NCBI GenBank assembly: GCA_029553955.1
Contig: JAKPJZ010000023.1
Coordinates: 1 to 44,418, forward strand
Length of the DNA stretch: 44,418 bases
Source: Chloroflexota bacterium
Lineage (GTDB): Bacteria; Chloroflexota; Anaerolineae; SpSt-313
Direction: 5' to 3'
Shown here: in pieces, positions 8,440 to 16,513 of the stretch
Numbering within the stretch: the stretch's first letter is position 1
Layout: each line of letters starts with the position of its first letter
Translations under genes and position numbers: made by a program
Notes under the pieces: model-generated
The model's input: only the letters and a program-made list of their open reading frames with translations
Told to the model about the DNA's origin: nothing
Databases searched by the model: none

Positions 8440-8458
8440 CGTTCTAGCCACCGGGGAT

Positions 8459-8589
8459 TCACCGCAGAGGCGCGGAGGACGCGGAGATTTCTGGGGCGCA
8501 CGATACAGGAGAGGGCGATGGCACGGCGTGGTCGCTGGAGGATAGGTGCCATCCGTCCCCCTCTGTGCCCTCTGTGTCCTCTGTGGTGA
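8459..8589. repeat. CAGAGG-type inverted repeat
   Basis: The ends are TCACCGCAGAGGCGCGGAGG and the near complement of TCACCACAGAGGACACAGAG. A recurrent bacterial hairpin repeat, here between the T-box terminator and the RNase H gene. No gene seen. Confidence 0.6.
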
Positions 8590-8616
8590 GTATCGTTCTT
8601 GGAGGAGTGCATCGTC

Positions 8617-9018
8617 GTGGCATCTCGCTGGATCCTGCACTTTGATGGTGGCTCGCGGGGCAACCCCGGGCCGGGCTACGGCTCGTACGTGCTGCTGCAC
8701 GACGGTCGTGAGGTGCGCCGCAAGCGGCACGAGTTCGGACGGCGCACCAACAACGAGGCTGAGTACCTGGCGCTGATCGCCGGGCTGGAGGACGCACTCA
8801 AGTACCTCGCAGGCCAGGGGCTCGACCCCGCCAACGAGACGCTCGAGGTGCGCGGCGATAGCCAGCTTGTGCTCTCGCAGGTGCGCGGCAACTGGAAGGT
8901 ACACGAGCCGCGCATGGGCGTGTTGCGCGATCAGGCGCTCGAGCTGCTCGGCCGCTTTGAGAAGTACACGTTGGTGCAAGTGCCGCGCTCCAAGAGCGTG
9001 CAAGTACTCGGACATTAG
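8617..9018 (+). CDS. Ribonuclease H-like protein (RNase HI family), C-terminus atypical
   Basis: 133 residues from a GTG preceded by GGAGGAG at 9 nt; a TTG at 8599 would overlap the ribosome site and is rejected. The family cleaves RNA in RNA-DNA hybrids with four acidic residues. Three are visible: Asp in HFDGGSRGNPGPG, Glu in NNEAEYLAL, Asp in VRGDSQLV. The usual final block (N..AD.LAN) is missing: after LVQVPRS the protein ends KSVQVLGH. The last catalytic Asp is therefore absent, either by 3' truncation next to the repeat at 9052 or a frameshift. It may be weak or inactive. It lies between the T-box and ileS. Confidence 0.82.
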   Translation: MASRWILHFDGGSRGNPGPGYGSYVLLHDGREVRRKRHEFGRRTNNEAEYLALIAGLEDALKYLAGQGLDPANETLEVRGDSQLVLSQVRGNWKVHEPRMGVLRDQALELLGRFEKYTLVQVPRSKSVQVLGH

Positions 9019-9051
9019 TGGCCCGCCGGAGTGGAATAGGCCCGCTCCGCT

Positions 9052-9081
9052 ACCGGCTTACACGCTTCGCGCCAGCCCGGT
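9052..9081 (+). repeat. Conserved 30-bp box, left of palindrome P1
   Basis: Begins ACCGG, core GCTTCGCGC, ends CCCGGT; 14 bp before P1. Confidence 0.7.
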
Positions 9082-9095
9082 TCAGGCCCCTAAAG

Positions 9096-9173
9096 GGGGT
9101 TTTTGTTGGGTGTGTGGCCGTCGTCGGCGTCCCGCGGGACGCCGACGACGGCCACACACCCAACAAAAACCCC
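9096..9173. repeat. Perfect palindrome P1 (39-bp arms, no spacer)
   Basis: 78 bp, centred between 9134 and 9135 (CCCG|CGGG; tip CGCG), ends GGGGTTTTTG/CAAAAACCCC. It lies between rnhA and ileS, so it must be transcribed through if the T-box controls ileS. Boxes stand on both sides in inverted orientation. Confidence 0.95.
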
Positions 9174-9185
9174 ACCTGGGGCAGT

Positions 9186-9216
9186 TCCGGGCACGTGGCG
9201 GAGCGAGATGCCCGGA
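9186..9216 (-). repeat. Conserved box, right of palindrome P1
   Basis: 31-bp version facing P1, 12 bp away: reverse complement begins TCCGGG, core GCTCCGCCAC, ends CCCGGA. The stem ends changed together (A-T to T-A). Confidence 0.6.
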
Positions 9217-9253
9217 CCGGAGCCAGGCACGCATAGCTGGGGGAGGTGAGCGA

Positions 9254-12200
9254 GTGTTCAAGCCAGTATCGAGCAAGGTCGACTGGCTCAAGATGGAGGA
9301 GCGCGTCCTGCGCTTCTGGGAGGAGCAGGGCGTCTTCAAGAAGAGCGTGGAGCAGCGCGAGGGCGCGCCACGCTTCGTGTTCTACGAGGGCCCGCCCACG
9401 GCCAACGGGCGGCCCCATGTGGGCCACGTGGAGACGCGGGTGATGAAGGACCTCATCCCGCGCTACCACACGATGAAGGGCGAGTACGTGCTTCGCAAGG
9501 CCGGGTGGGATTGCCACGGCCTGCCCGTAGAGCTCGAGGTCGAGAAAGAGCTGGGCTTTGAGGGCAAGCAGGCCATCGAGGCCTACGGCGTAGCCCAGTT
9601 CAACGAGCGCTGCCGCGCCTCGGTGTTCCGCTACGTCGACGAGTGGAACCGGCTCTCGGCGCGCATCGGCTTTTGGATCGACCTCGAACACCCCTACATC
9701 ACCATGACCAACGAGTACATCGAGTCGGTCTGGTGGATCCTGCGCCAACTGTGGGACCGCGGGCTGCTCTATCAGGGCTACCGCGTGGTGCCCTACTGCC
9801 CGCGCTGCGGCACGGCGCTGTCGGACCACGAGGTGGCCCAGGGCTACGAGCAGGCCGAGGACCCGTCGGTCTATGTGCGCTTCCGCCTCGCTGACCAGCC
9901 CGATACCGCCTTCCTGGTGTGGACGACCACCCCCTGGACGCTGCCGGCCAACGCGGCCCTGGCGGTCAGCCCCGACGTGCGCTATGCCGTGGTCGAGCAG
10001 AACGGCGAAAAGTTGATCGTGGCCGAGCCGTTGCTCGACAAGGCGCTGGCCGGCGAGTACACGGTGCTCGAGGTCAAGTACGGCCGCGACCTGCTCGGGC
10101 TGCACTATGAGCCACTTTTCCGCTTCCTGCCGGTCGAACAGGACTATGCCTACGTCATCCCCGGCGAGTTTGTGACCACCGAGGAAGGCACCGGCATCGT
10201 GCACATCGCCCCCGCGTTCGGCGGCGACGACATGGCCGTGGGCGCCAAGTACCACCTGCCGGTGCTGCAGACGGTCGACGCCGCGGGCCGCTTCATCGAC
10301 GCCGTGCAGCCGTGGGCGGGCGTGTTCGTCAAGCAGGCCGATCCGCAGATCGAGGAGGACCTGAAGGCGCGCGGCATCCTCTATCGCAGCGGGCGCTACA
10401 CGCACACCTACCCCTTCTGCTGGCGCTGCCATTCGCCGCTCTTGTACTATGCCAAGACGACCTGGCTCATCAAGACCACGGCCATCCGCGACCGGCTGGT
10501 GGAGACGAACCAGGAGATCAACTGGTACCCGGACTATATCAAGGACGGCCGCTTTGGCAACTGGCTGGCCAACAATATCGACTGGGCGCTGGGCCGCGAG
10601 CGCTACTGGGGCACGCCGCTGCCCGTCTGGCAGTGCGACCGCTGCGACGAGCAGGTGTGCATCGGCTCGGTGGCCGAGCTCGCCGAAAAGAGCGGGCGCG
10701 ACCTCGCCGGACAGGACCTGCACCGTCCCTACATCGACGAGGTAACCTTCGCCTGCGCCTGCGGCGGCACCATGCACCGCGTGCCCGAGGTGATCGACAC
10801 CTGGTTCGACTCGGGCTCGATGCCGGTGGCGCAGTGGCATTATCCATTCGAGAATAGGGAGCTCTTCGAGCAGCAGCACCCGGCCGACTTTATCTCCGAG
10901 GCGGTCGACCAGACGCGCGGCTGGTTCTACACGTTGCACGCCATCTCGAACCTGCTCTTTGGCGAAAAGACCTTCAGGAACTGCCTGGTGCTGGGCCTGG
11001 TGCTCGACGCCGAGGGCCGCAAGATGAGCAAGTCGGAGGGCAACGTCATCAGCCCTTGGGCCGTGCTCGACGTCTACGGCGCCGACCCCATGCGTTGGTA
11101 TCTGTGCACCGCCGCGGCCCCCTGGGGCGAGAAGCGCTTCTCGGTGGAGCTGGTGGGCGAGTCGTTCCGCAAGTTCCTGCTCACCCTGTGGAACACCTAC
11201 GCCTTCTTTGTCACCTACGCCAACATCGACGGCTGGACCCCCGCCGCGGTCCAACCGCCCGCCGCCGAGCGCCCGCTGCTCGACCGCTGGGCGCTGGCCG
11301 AGCTCAATGCCCTCATCGAGGCGGTCGACGCCGGGCTGGCCGGCTATGACGTCACCGGCACGGCGCGGCGCATCGGCGAGTTTGTCGACGATCTCTCCAA
11401 CTGGTACGTGCGCCGCTCGCGCCGCCGCTTTTGGAAGAGCGAGCACGACAGCGACAAGGCCGCCGCCTATGCCACGCTCTACGAGTGCCTGCGCGCGCTG
11501 GTGGGGCTGCTTGCGCCCTTTACGCCGTTCGTGGCCGACGAGATGTACCGCAACTTGGTGCTGACGGTCGATACGGATGCACCCGAGAGCGTGCACCTGA
11601 CGCGCTTCCCTGTGGCCGATGAGACGTTGATCGATCGCGAGTTGACGGCCGACATGCGCCTGGCCATGCGCCTGGTGAGCCTGGGCCATGCTGCGCGCAA
11701 CAAGGCCGGCCTCAAGGTGCGCCAGCCGCTGGCCGAAGCGGTGGTACGCTTGCGTACGCCCGAGGAGCAAACGCGCCTCGAGCGCCTGCAGGACGTCATC
11801 GCCGACGAGCTGAACGTCAAGGCCATCCGCCTGGTGCGCGAGGAGGGCGACCTGGTGACCTACCAGGTGCGGCCGCAGCCCAGCATCCTGGGCAAGAAGT
11901 ACGGCCCGCTCTTCCCCAAGATCCGCGCCGCAGCCATGGCGCAGAGCGCCGAGCTGGCGCCCGGGCTGCGCGCCGGCCAACCGGTGACGCTCACGGTCGA
12001 CGGCCAGGAGGTGGCGCTGGCGCCCGACGAGGTGGAGGTGCAGCTCCAGGAGAAGGAAGGCTACAGCGTGGCCGACGAGGGCGGCTACCTGGTGGCCGTC
12101 ACCACCGTGCTGAGCGACGAGCTGCGCCGCGAGGGCCTGGCGCGCGAGGTCGTGCGGCGCATCCAGGTGATGCGTAAGGACGCCGATTTCCGCATCGAGG

Positions 12201-12397
12201 AGCCGATCGTCACCTACTTTGAGGCCACCGGCGAGTTGCGCGCGGTGCTCGACGAGTGGGCGGGCTACATCGGGCAAGAGACCCTCTCGCGCCGCCTCGT
12301 CGCCGGCCGGCCGCCCGAAGGCGCCTACGTCGAGCGCCAGCGCGTCGACGGCAGCGAGGTCACCTTCGGCATCGTCCAAGCGCCCGAGGCGAACTGA
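9254..12397 (+). CDS. ileS: Isoleucine-tRNA ligase, type 2
   Basis: 1047 residues. Charges tRNA-Ile with isoleucine in the cytoplasm. Class I signatures: HVGH near residue 54 (PPTANGRPHVGH) and KMSKSEGN near 590. CP1 editing domain segments VWTTTPWTLPANAAL and GTGIVHIAPAFGGDD are present, with zinc-type CPRCG and CDRCDEQVC pairs. The anticodon domain and a C-terminal extension of the type-2 kind (length over 1000, lacking the type-1 zinc tail) follow. Type-2 enzymes are often mupirocin-resistant; that is family knowledge. Start GTG 9254 is preceded by GGGGGAGGTGAG. It is downstream of the T-box, as expected. Confidence 0.97.
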   Translation: MFKPVSSKVDWLKMEERVLRFWEEQGVFKKSVEQREGAPRFVFYEGPPTANGRPHVGHVETRVMKDLIPRYHTMKGEYVLRKAGWDCHGLPVELEVEKELGFEGKQAIEAYGVAQFNERCRASVFRYVDEWNRLSARIGFWIDLEHPYITMTNEYIESVWWILRQLWDRGLLYQGYRVVPYCPRCGTALSDHEVAQGYEQAEDPSVYVRFRLADQPDTAFLVWTTTPWTLPANAALAVSPDVRYAVVEQNGEKLIVAEPLLDKALAGEYTVLEVKYGRDLLGLHYEPLFRFLPVEQDYAYVIPGEFVTTEEGTGIVHIAPAFGGDDMAVGAKYHLPVLQTVDAAGRFIDAVQPWAGVFVKQADPQIEEDLKARGILYRSGRYTHTYPFCWRCHSPLLYYAKTTWLIKTTAIRDRLVETNQEINWYPDYIKDGRFGNWLANNIDWALGRERYWGTPLPVWQCDRCDEQVCIGSVAELAEKSGRDLAGQDLHRPYIDEVTFACACGGTMHRVPEVIDTWFDSGSMPVAQWHYPFENRELFEQQHPADFISEAVDQTRGWFYTLHAISNLLFGEKTFRNCLVLGLVLDAEGRKMSKSEGNVISPWAVLDVYGADPMRWYLCTAAAPWGEKRFSVELVGESFRKFLLTLWNTYAFFVTYANIDGWTPAAVQPPAAERPLLDRWALAELNALIEAVDAGLAGYDVTGTARRIGEFVDDLSNWYVRRSRRRFWKSEHDSDKAAAYATLYECLRALVGLLAPFTPFVADEMYRNLVLTVDTDAPESVHLTRFPVADETLIDRELTADMRLAMRLVSLGHAARNKAGLKVRQPLAEAVVRLRTPEEQTRLERLQDVIADELNVKAIRLVREEGDLVTYQVRPQPSILGKKYGPLFPKIRAAAMAQSAELAPGLRAGQPVTLTVDGQEVALAPDEVEVQLQEKEGYSVADEGGYLVAVTTVLSDELRREGLAREVVRRIQVMRKDADFRIEEPIVTYFEATGELRAVLDEWAGYIGQETLSRRLVAGRPPEGAYVERQRVDGSEVTFGIVQAPEAN

Positions 12398-12402
12398 CTT
12401 GT

Positions 12403-12456
12403 AGGGGTTGGTGCAGGTGTGCAGGCGCCGTTGCCTGCACACCTGCACCAACCCCT
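12403..12456. repeat. Hairpin palindrome P2 (24-bp arms)
   Basis: Perfect 24-bp arms beginning AGGGGTTGGTGCAGG, loop GCCGTT, starting 5 nt after the ileS stop. No box. The next gene has its own promoter, so it could end the ileS message. Confidence 0.93.
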
Positions 12457-12468
12457 TCCTTATTCGGC

Positions 12469-12497
12469 TTGCAAGGGGCCGGAGATTCGACTACAAT
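12469..12497 (+). promoter_or_regulatory. Promoter of the DksA/TraR-like gene
   Basis: TTGCAA, 17 nt, TACAAT, 13 bp after palindrome P2. Confidence 0.7.
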
Positions 12498-12596
12498 CTC
12501 CACAAGGTGCCCCAAGTGGCCACACGATGGACAGCAGAGCGGGCTCCCACGCCCGCGGAGCCACAGGGCGCCGAGTGCATGTCGGGAGTTGTTGGC

Positions 12597-12947
12597 ATGA
12601 CCCGCAAGGGGAGCAGTGTGGCGGCTTTGCGCCGGCAACTGGAGGCCGAGCGCCTGCGTCTGCAGGCCGAGGTGGGCCGGTTGAGCATCGAGAGTGGGCA
12701 GCAGATCGGCTACGGCAACCACATGGCCGACGATGCCAGCGATGCCTTTGAGCAGGCCAAGAGCCTGGCCCTGCGCCGTCACCTGGAGAACCTGCTGGCT
12801 GAAGTGAACGAGGCCTTGCACCGCCTCGACGACGGCACGTATGGCGTCTGCCAGGTCTGCGGCAGCGCCATCGGCGCGGAACGGTTGGAGGCTCTGCCCT
12901 ATGCGTCTCTGTGTTTGCGCTGCAAGGCGCATGCCGAGGCGCGCTGA
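12597..12947 (+). CDS. DksA/TraR family zinc-finger protein
   Basis: 116 residues. The first 80 or so form a charged helix; the C-terminus is a C4 zinc finger (CQVC, 17 residues, CLRC). Members bind RNA polymerase through its secondary channel or act as small regulators. It is shorter than E. coli DksA. Start: GGGAG stands 8 nt before the ATG at 12597; an ATG at 12579 in frame has a weaker ribosome site. It has its own promoter and may share a message with lspA, though 277 bp of repeats lie between. Confidence 0.85.
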   Translation: MTRKGSSVAALRRQLEAERLRLQAEVGRLSIESGQQIGYGNHMADDASDAFEQAKSLALRRHLENLLAEVNEALHRLDDGTYGVCQVCGSAIGAERLEALPYASLCLRCKAHAEAR

Positions 12948-12988
12948 TCCGAGAACAACCGCCATGTGGCTCGTAGCCTAGTGGTCCG

Positions 12989-13056
12989 TCGCACTGATTC
13001 TGATGGGCTACGACGCCCACAAGGGGCTAGGCTACGACCATCAAAACCAGTGCGGC
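12989..13056. repeat. Imperfect inverted repeat
   Basis: 19-bp arms matching at 16 positions (GTCGCACTGATTCTGATGG and the complement of GCCGCACTGGTTTTGATGG), 30-nt spacer. Confidence 0.5.
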
Positions 13057-13070
13057 AGGCTACTAGCCCC

Positions 13071-13125
13071 AATGCCGTTCAAACAAGCCCCGATTTCCAG
13101 TCGGCCGGCTTGTTTGAACGGCATT
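13071..13125. repeat. Perfect 19-bp inverted repeat upstream of lspA
   Basis: Arms AATGCCGTTCAAACAAGCC and complement with a 17-nt loop. It differs in style from the box-palindrome family. Function unknown; no T-run. Confidence 0.7.
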
Positions 13126-13224
13126 GAGCCTAGCCACCCTTGGCCGCCACAGGCGGCTTGTGGGCGTTTGCGTCGTGCGTTGTGCCCAATCGTGCATGGG
13201 CGACTGATCTGAGGTGGGAGGACC

Positions 13225-13746
13225 ATGTCTTTTCTGCGCACCAAGTGGCGCGGGGTGCTCGTCTTCGCCGTCGCGGCGACGGCGCTGCTGGCCGATCAAC
13301 TGACCAAGGCCGCCGTCATGCGCCACCTGACGCCGCTCGTCCCCTGGAACCCGGTCGCGGCGCTGAGCCCCTACTTTAGCCTGACCTACGTGACCAACAC
13401 CGGCGCCGCGTTTGGCCTCTTCCCGCAGTTGAGCGGCGTGTACCCCTTTATCACCTTGACCATCGTCGTCGGGCTGCTCGTCTTCTGCCGGCGCTTTGGC
13501 ATCGACCACTGGCTGCTGCACGTCTGCCTCGGGCTGCAACTCGGCGGGGCGCTGGGCAACCTGGTCGACCGCCTGACGCTTGGCCATGTGGTCGATTTTC
13601 TCGATTTCAAGTTCTGGCCGGTCTTCAACGTCGCCGATTCGTGCATTGTCGTCGGCGTGTGCATCCTGGCCTTCCTCCTCCTGCGCGCCAGCCCGGCCGA
13701 GGAGGCCAAGCCCGCCGAGCCTGACGGCGCCCCCGGCCCAGCCTAG
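13225..13746 (+). CDS. lspA: Lipoprotein signal peptidase (signal peptidase II)
   Basis: 173 residues, four membrane helices. Cleaves the signal peptide of diacylglyceryl-modified prolipoproteins in the membrane. Seen: DQLTKAAV, TNTGAAFG, GGALGNLVDRLTLGHVVDFL (first catalytic Asp region) and FNVADSCIVVG (second catalytic Asp). GGGAGG precedes the ATG. rluD follows, a common lspA-rluD pairing, but palindrome P3 lies between. The two ABC binding proteins in this window are likely substrates. Confidence 0.97.
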   Translation: MSFLRTKWRGVLVFAVAATALLADQLTKAAVMRHLTPLVPWNPVAALSPYFSLTYVTNTGAAFGLFPQLSGVYPFITLTIVVGLLVFCRRFGIDHWLLHVCLGLQLGGALGNLVDRLTLGHVVDFLDFKFWPVFNVADSCIVVGVCILAFLLLRASPAEEAKPAEPDGAPGPA

Positions 13747-13752
13747 GGGTAA

Positions 13753-13838
13753 GGGGTTTTTGCCGGTTGCCTGGCCTCGCCGGCTGCCTCGGGCGCGCCC
13801 GAGGCAGCCGGCGAGGCCAGGCAACCGGCAAAAACCCC
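13753..13838. repeat. Perfect palindrome P3 (43-bp arms, no spacer)
   Basis: 86 bp, centre GGGCG|CGCCC (tip CGCG), ends GGGGTTTTTGCCGG/CCGGCAAAAACCCC, starting 6 nt after the lspA stop. Box 13854-13883 follows 15 bp to the right, facing it. The stem is related to P4, P7 and P11. Confidence 0.95.
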
Positions 13839-13853
13839 ATCAAAAGGGCTCGC

Positions 13854-13883
13854 ACCGGGAGGATGCGGAGCACGCAGCCCGGT
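13854..13883 (-). repeat. Conserved 30-bp box beside P3
   Basis: Reverse complement begins ACCGGGCT, core GCTCCGCAT, ends CCCGGT. Confidence 0.7.
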
Positions 13884-13926
13884 TGCTGGCACGGAGCATG
13901 GCCATCCTGCTGCAGTAAAGGAGCGA

Positions 13927-14853
13927 ATGGCGGCCATAGAAATGCAGGAGCGCCTGGTCGTGGCACCAGAAGAGGTGGGCGAGCGGCTCGACCGCTTTGT
14001 GGCCCGCCGCCTGCCTGCGCTTTCGCGCTCCGCCGTGCAGCGCCTCGTCGAGGCCGGCAGCATCCTCGTCAACCACGCGCCGGCCAAGCCCAGCTACCGT
14101 ATGGAGGATGGCGATGAGGTGCAGGTAACCGTGCCCGCGCCCAGCGCGCACGCGCCTGCGGCGCAGGGGATTCTGCTGCAGGTGATCTATGAGGATGCCG
14201 CGCTGGCCGTGCTGAACAAGCCTGCGGGGCTGGTGGTGCACCCTGCCCACGGCCACGAGGCGGGCACCCTCTGGAACGGCCTCATGGCCCGATACCCCGA
14301 GCTCGCCACCTGGCCCACCGAAGAGGGCTGGCCGGGCCTGGTGCACCGGCTCGACCGCGATACCTCGGGCGTGCTGCTGGTGGCGCGCACGCCCGAGGCG
14401 CGTGACGCGCTGCGCGCCCAGTTCAAGGCCGCGCAGGTATCCAAGGTCTACCTGGCGCTGGTCATCGGCCGGCCTGAGCACGAGCGGGCGCGCATCGACT
14501 CGCCCATCGGCCGCGACCCGCGCGAGCGCAAGCGCCTGGCGGTGCTCGAGGGCGGCCGCCAGGCCATTACAGACTATGGGGTGCTCGAGTACCTGGGCGA
14601 CTATACCCTGCTCGAAGTGCACCCGCTGACCGGGCGCACGCACCAGATCCGCGTGCACCTTGCCGCCATCGGCCACCCGGTCGTCGGCGACCGCGTCTAT
14701 GGCCCCGGACGGCAAAAGCTGCGCCTCAGGCGCCTCTTCCTGCACGCCGCCGAGCTCACCTTCCGCCACCCCGTCACCGGCCAGGAGATGACCTTCAACG
14801 CGCCGCTGCCGGGCGAGTTGGAGGAGGTGTTGGCCGAGCTCAGACGGACGTAA
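13927..14853 (+). CDS. rluD: 23S rRNA pseudouridine synthase, RluA/RluD family
   Basis: 308 residues. An N-terminal S4 RNA-binding domain (about 13-75: RLDRFVARRLPALSRSAVQR) precedes the RluA catalytic domain; the catalytic Asp is in VHRLDRDTSG (about residue 143), and HPLTGRTHQIRVHLA is the conserved C-terminal block. It isomerises uridine in RNA, probably in 23S rRNA helix 69 if orthologous to RluD. AAGGAG precedes the ATG. The family is certain; the exact site is inferred. Confidence 0.93.
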   Translation: MAAIEMQERLVVAPEEVGERLDRFVARRLPALSRSAVQRLVEAGSILVNHAPAKPSYRMEDGDEVQVTVPAPSAHAPAAQGILLQVIYEDAALAVLNKPAGLVVHPAHGHEAGTLWNGLMARYPELATWPTEEGWPGLVHRLDRDTSGVLLVARTPEARDALRAQFKAAQVSKVYLALVIGRPEHERARIDSPIGRDPRERKRLAVLEGGRQAITDYGVLEYLGDYTLLEVHPLTGRTHQIRVHLAAIGHPVVGDRVYGPGRQKLRLRRLFLHAAELTFRHPVTGQEMTFNAPLPGELEEVLAELRRT

Positions 14854-14995
14854 GGCGTGATGCGTACTGCGTAATGCCTGATGCGTGATGCGTGATGCGT
14901 GAGACGCCTGTCGCGTGGTGCGTGTTCCGTTGACCGGCGACGCTCAGACGGAACAGGCAATACGCAACACGGGTCCGTCACGCCTCACGCCCTCA
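14854..14995. repeat. GTGATGCGT repeat cluster
   Basis: Several GATGCGTGATGCGTGA-type units, then an inverted pair (GTGTTCCGTTGACC... and ...CAGACGGAACA), then CACGCCTCACGCCC. Same family as the hairpin in the T-box leader. Fills the gap between rluD and the methyltransferase gene. Confidence 0.6.
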
Positions 14996-15020
14996 CCTGT
15001 TGCCATCTTTGAGGTATGCC

Positions 15021-15779
15021 GTGTCCACCATCTACGACCGCTACGCCGTGATCTATGACCGCTCCGGGCAGATCGGCTTCAGCCTGCGCATGATCCCCTA
15101 TCTGCAAAAGCTGCTCGAACAGCATGGGCTCACGGGTGGAACGATGCTCGACCTGGCCTGCGGCACGGGCACCACCGCCCTGGCCTTTGCCCAACAGGGC
15201 TGGCGCGTCTACGGCGTCGATGGCTCGCCGGCGATGCTGGCCCAGGCGCGAGCCAAAGCCGCCGAAGCAGGTCAGCACCTGCTCTTGAGCCGGCAGGACA
15301 TGCGCGCCTTTACCCTGCCCGAGCCGGTGGACCTGGTGACCTGCCTTTTCGACAGCCTCAACTACCTGCTCGCCGTCGAAGACCTGCAGCAGACCTTTGC
15401 CCGCGTGGCCGCATACCTCAAGCCCGGCGGCCTCTTCATCTGTGACATGAACACCATCTGGGCGCTCGCCGAGATTTGGGACCACAACACCTACTTCCAG
15501 GATAGCGACGACCTCTCGATCATCATGCAGTCCGAGTACGCCGAGGAGGCGCACATCGTCGCCGTCAAGGTGGTGGCCTTTGTGCGCCAGGAGGACGGGC
15601 GCTACGAGCGCATCGAAGAGACGCACTGCGAGCGCGGCTACCCCGAGCGCACCGTCAGCGCTGCCATGGAGCGCGCCGGCCTCACCGTGCTCGAGCGTTA
15701 CGAGGCCTTTGGCTTCGACCCGCCCAGCTCGCGCTCGCCGCGCCTCCTCTGGGTGGCCACACGGGTGACGGAGGACTGA
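15021..15779 (+). CDS. Class I SAM-dependent methyltransferase
   Basis: 252 residues. Motif I is MLDLACGTGTTALAFA (about 43-58), the acidic ribose-binding residue is in VYGVDGSPAML, motif post-I gives RQDMRAF, and motif IV is DLVTCLFDSLNYL. The C-terminal half has a beta-rich insert and ends RLLWVATR, as in methyltransferase_25/Ubie-like proteins. The substrate is unknown. Start: GTG 15021 has GAGGT 5 nt upstream; a TTG at 15000 lacks a clear site. The stop is one base from the next start, so the two form an operon. Confidence 0.88.
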   Translation: MSTIYDRYAVIYDRSGQIGFSLRMIPYLQKLLEQHGLTGGTMLDLACGTGTTALAFAQQGWRVYGVDGSPAMLAQARAKAAEAGQHLLLSRQDMRAFTLPEPVDLVTCLFDSLNYLLAVEDLQQTFARVAAYLKPGGLFICDMNTIWALAEIWDHNTYFQDSDDLSIIMQSEYAEEAHIVAVKVVAFVRQEDGRYERIEETHCERGYPERTVSAAMERAGLTVLERYEAFGFDPPSSRSPRLLWVATRVTED

Positions 15780-15780
15780 G

Positions 15781-16437
15781 GTGGCGCTCCTGGGCATCTT
15801 GGCGCGTGTGAGCTACCGTCTGAGCCGGCAGCGCTTCCTCGGCATGCCGCTTGACCGGGCCCTGGTCGTCCTCGCCGCAGCGGCCGTCGTCTATGCCGTG
15901 GGCGCGGCGCTCCTCGGCGCCGGTTGGCCCATCGCGCCGGCCCTGCTCCCGCTGCTGGCGTTGTGGTGCCTCGCCTCTGTCGCGCTGCGGCGGCGGGGGT
16001 TTGTCGTCTTTGTGGCCGAAGCGCCCTCGCCCCCTGCCCCTCTCTCATTGCGAGGGAGAGGGGAGGTTGACCTCGAGCCCTTCCAGCAAGTCGCCGTGCG
16101 CGCCAGCGGCTTCTTTGAGGTCCGCGAAGAACGCCGCTACTTTGTCGAGGCGTCGGGCCGGTACGAGGCCACGGCGCTCGGCGAGCGCATCGTGATGGTG
16201 CAGGTGCAGCCGGTGAGCCTGCTCGGCCTCTTGGGCTCTCCCGAGGACGAGTGGGGCTGGTGGTACGCCTTCCTCCAACCCGAGGAGGTCAAGGCCGTCG
16301 TGCCCGGCGAGCTACGGTTCGGCCGCGGCCGCCGCCCCGCGCTGCGCCTCGACCTGGCCGGCGCCCCGCCCGTCTACCTCTCCTTCGACAGCCCCACCGA
16401 CCGCAACCTCGTGATGGGCGATTTGTGCCACAAGTGA
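15781..16437 (+). CDS. Membrane protein of unknown function with a repeat-derived insert
   Basis: 218 residues from a GTG with GGAGG 6 nt upstream. Two hydrophobic helices lie at about 25-48 and 51-67; the C-terminal 120 residues form a soluble domain with beta character (FEVREERRYFVEASGRYEA). At about residues 80-96 the sequence PSPPAPLSLRGRGE is the translation of a hairpin repeat (16024-16062) inserted in frame. It is cotranscribed with the methyltransferase. I do not recognise the family. Confidence 0.8.
   Translation: MALLGILARVSYRLSRQRFLGMPLDRALVVLAAAAVVYAVGAALLGAGWPIAPALLPLLALWCLASVALRRRGFVVFVAEAPSPPAPLSLRGRGEVDLEPFQQVAVRASGFFEVREERRYFVEASGRYEATALGERIVMVQVQPVSLLGLLGSPEDEWGWWYAFLQPEEVKAVVPGELRFGRGRRPALRLDLAGAPPVYLSFDSPTDRNLVMGDLCHK
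16024..16062. repeat. In-frame hairpin repeat within the membrane-protein gene
   Basis: CCCCTCTCTCATTGCGAGGG and neighbours form a hairpin (CCCCTCTC / GAGAGGGG). The same style of repeat is usually intergenic; here it encodes a Pro/Arg-rich loop. Confidence 0.65.
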
Positions 16438-16513
16438 GCCGGCCAGGCCTGGTCCGGCGTCTCGATAACCCCTCTCCTCCCCATGATCGCCCCGGGCAAT
16501 TGCGGTGACTCAC

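Larger units (their letters stand above)
8053..8443 (+). promoter_or_regulatory. T-box leader, isoleucine-type
   Basis: The antiterminator box AGGGTGGTACCGCG is at 8376-8389, with TGGT for the uncharged tRNA end. Stem I features are AGTA near 8073, AGAGAG near 8097, and a likely specifier ATC (Ile) at 8176-8178, placed because GGAA near 8068 can pair with TTCC just after it. An intrinsic terminator follows. Low charged tRNA-Ile should stabilise the antiterminator and allow read-through into rnhA and ileS. The class is firm; the specifier is inferred. Confidence 0.88.

Noticed and set aside
8867..9253. Upstream extension of the ileS frame
   Set aside because: It overlaps the RNase H gene and palindrome P1; GGGGGAGGTGAG supports GTG 9254.
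9050..12451. A 1133-codon open frame antisense to ileS
   Set aside because: It mirrors ileS codons, has low-complexity His/Arg/Gly-rich sequence and no ribosome site; high GC makes such shadows common.
12408..12596. Upstream extension of the DksA/TraR-like frame
   Set aside because: It reads through palindrome P2 and the promoter at 12469-12497.
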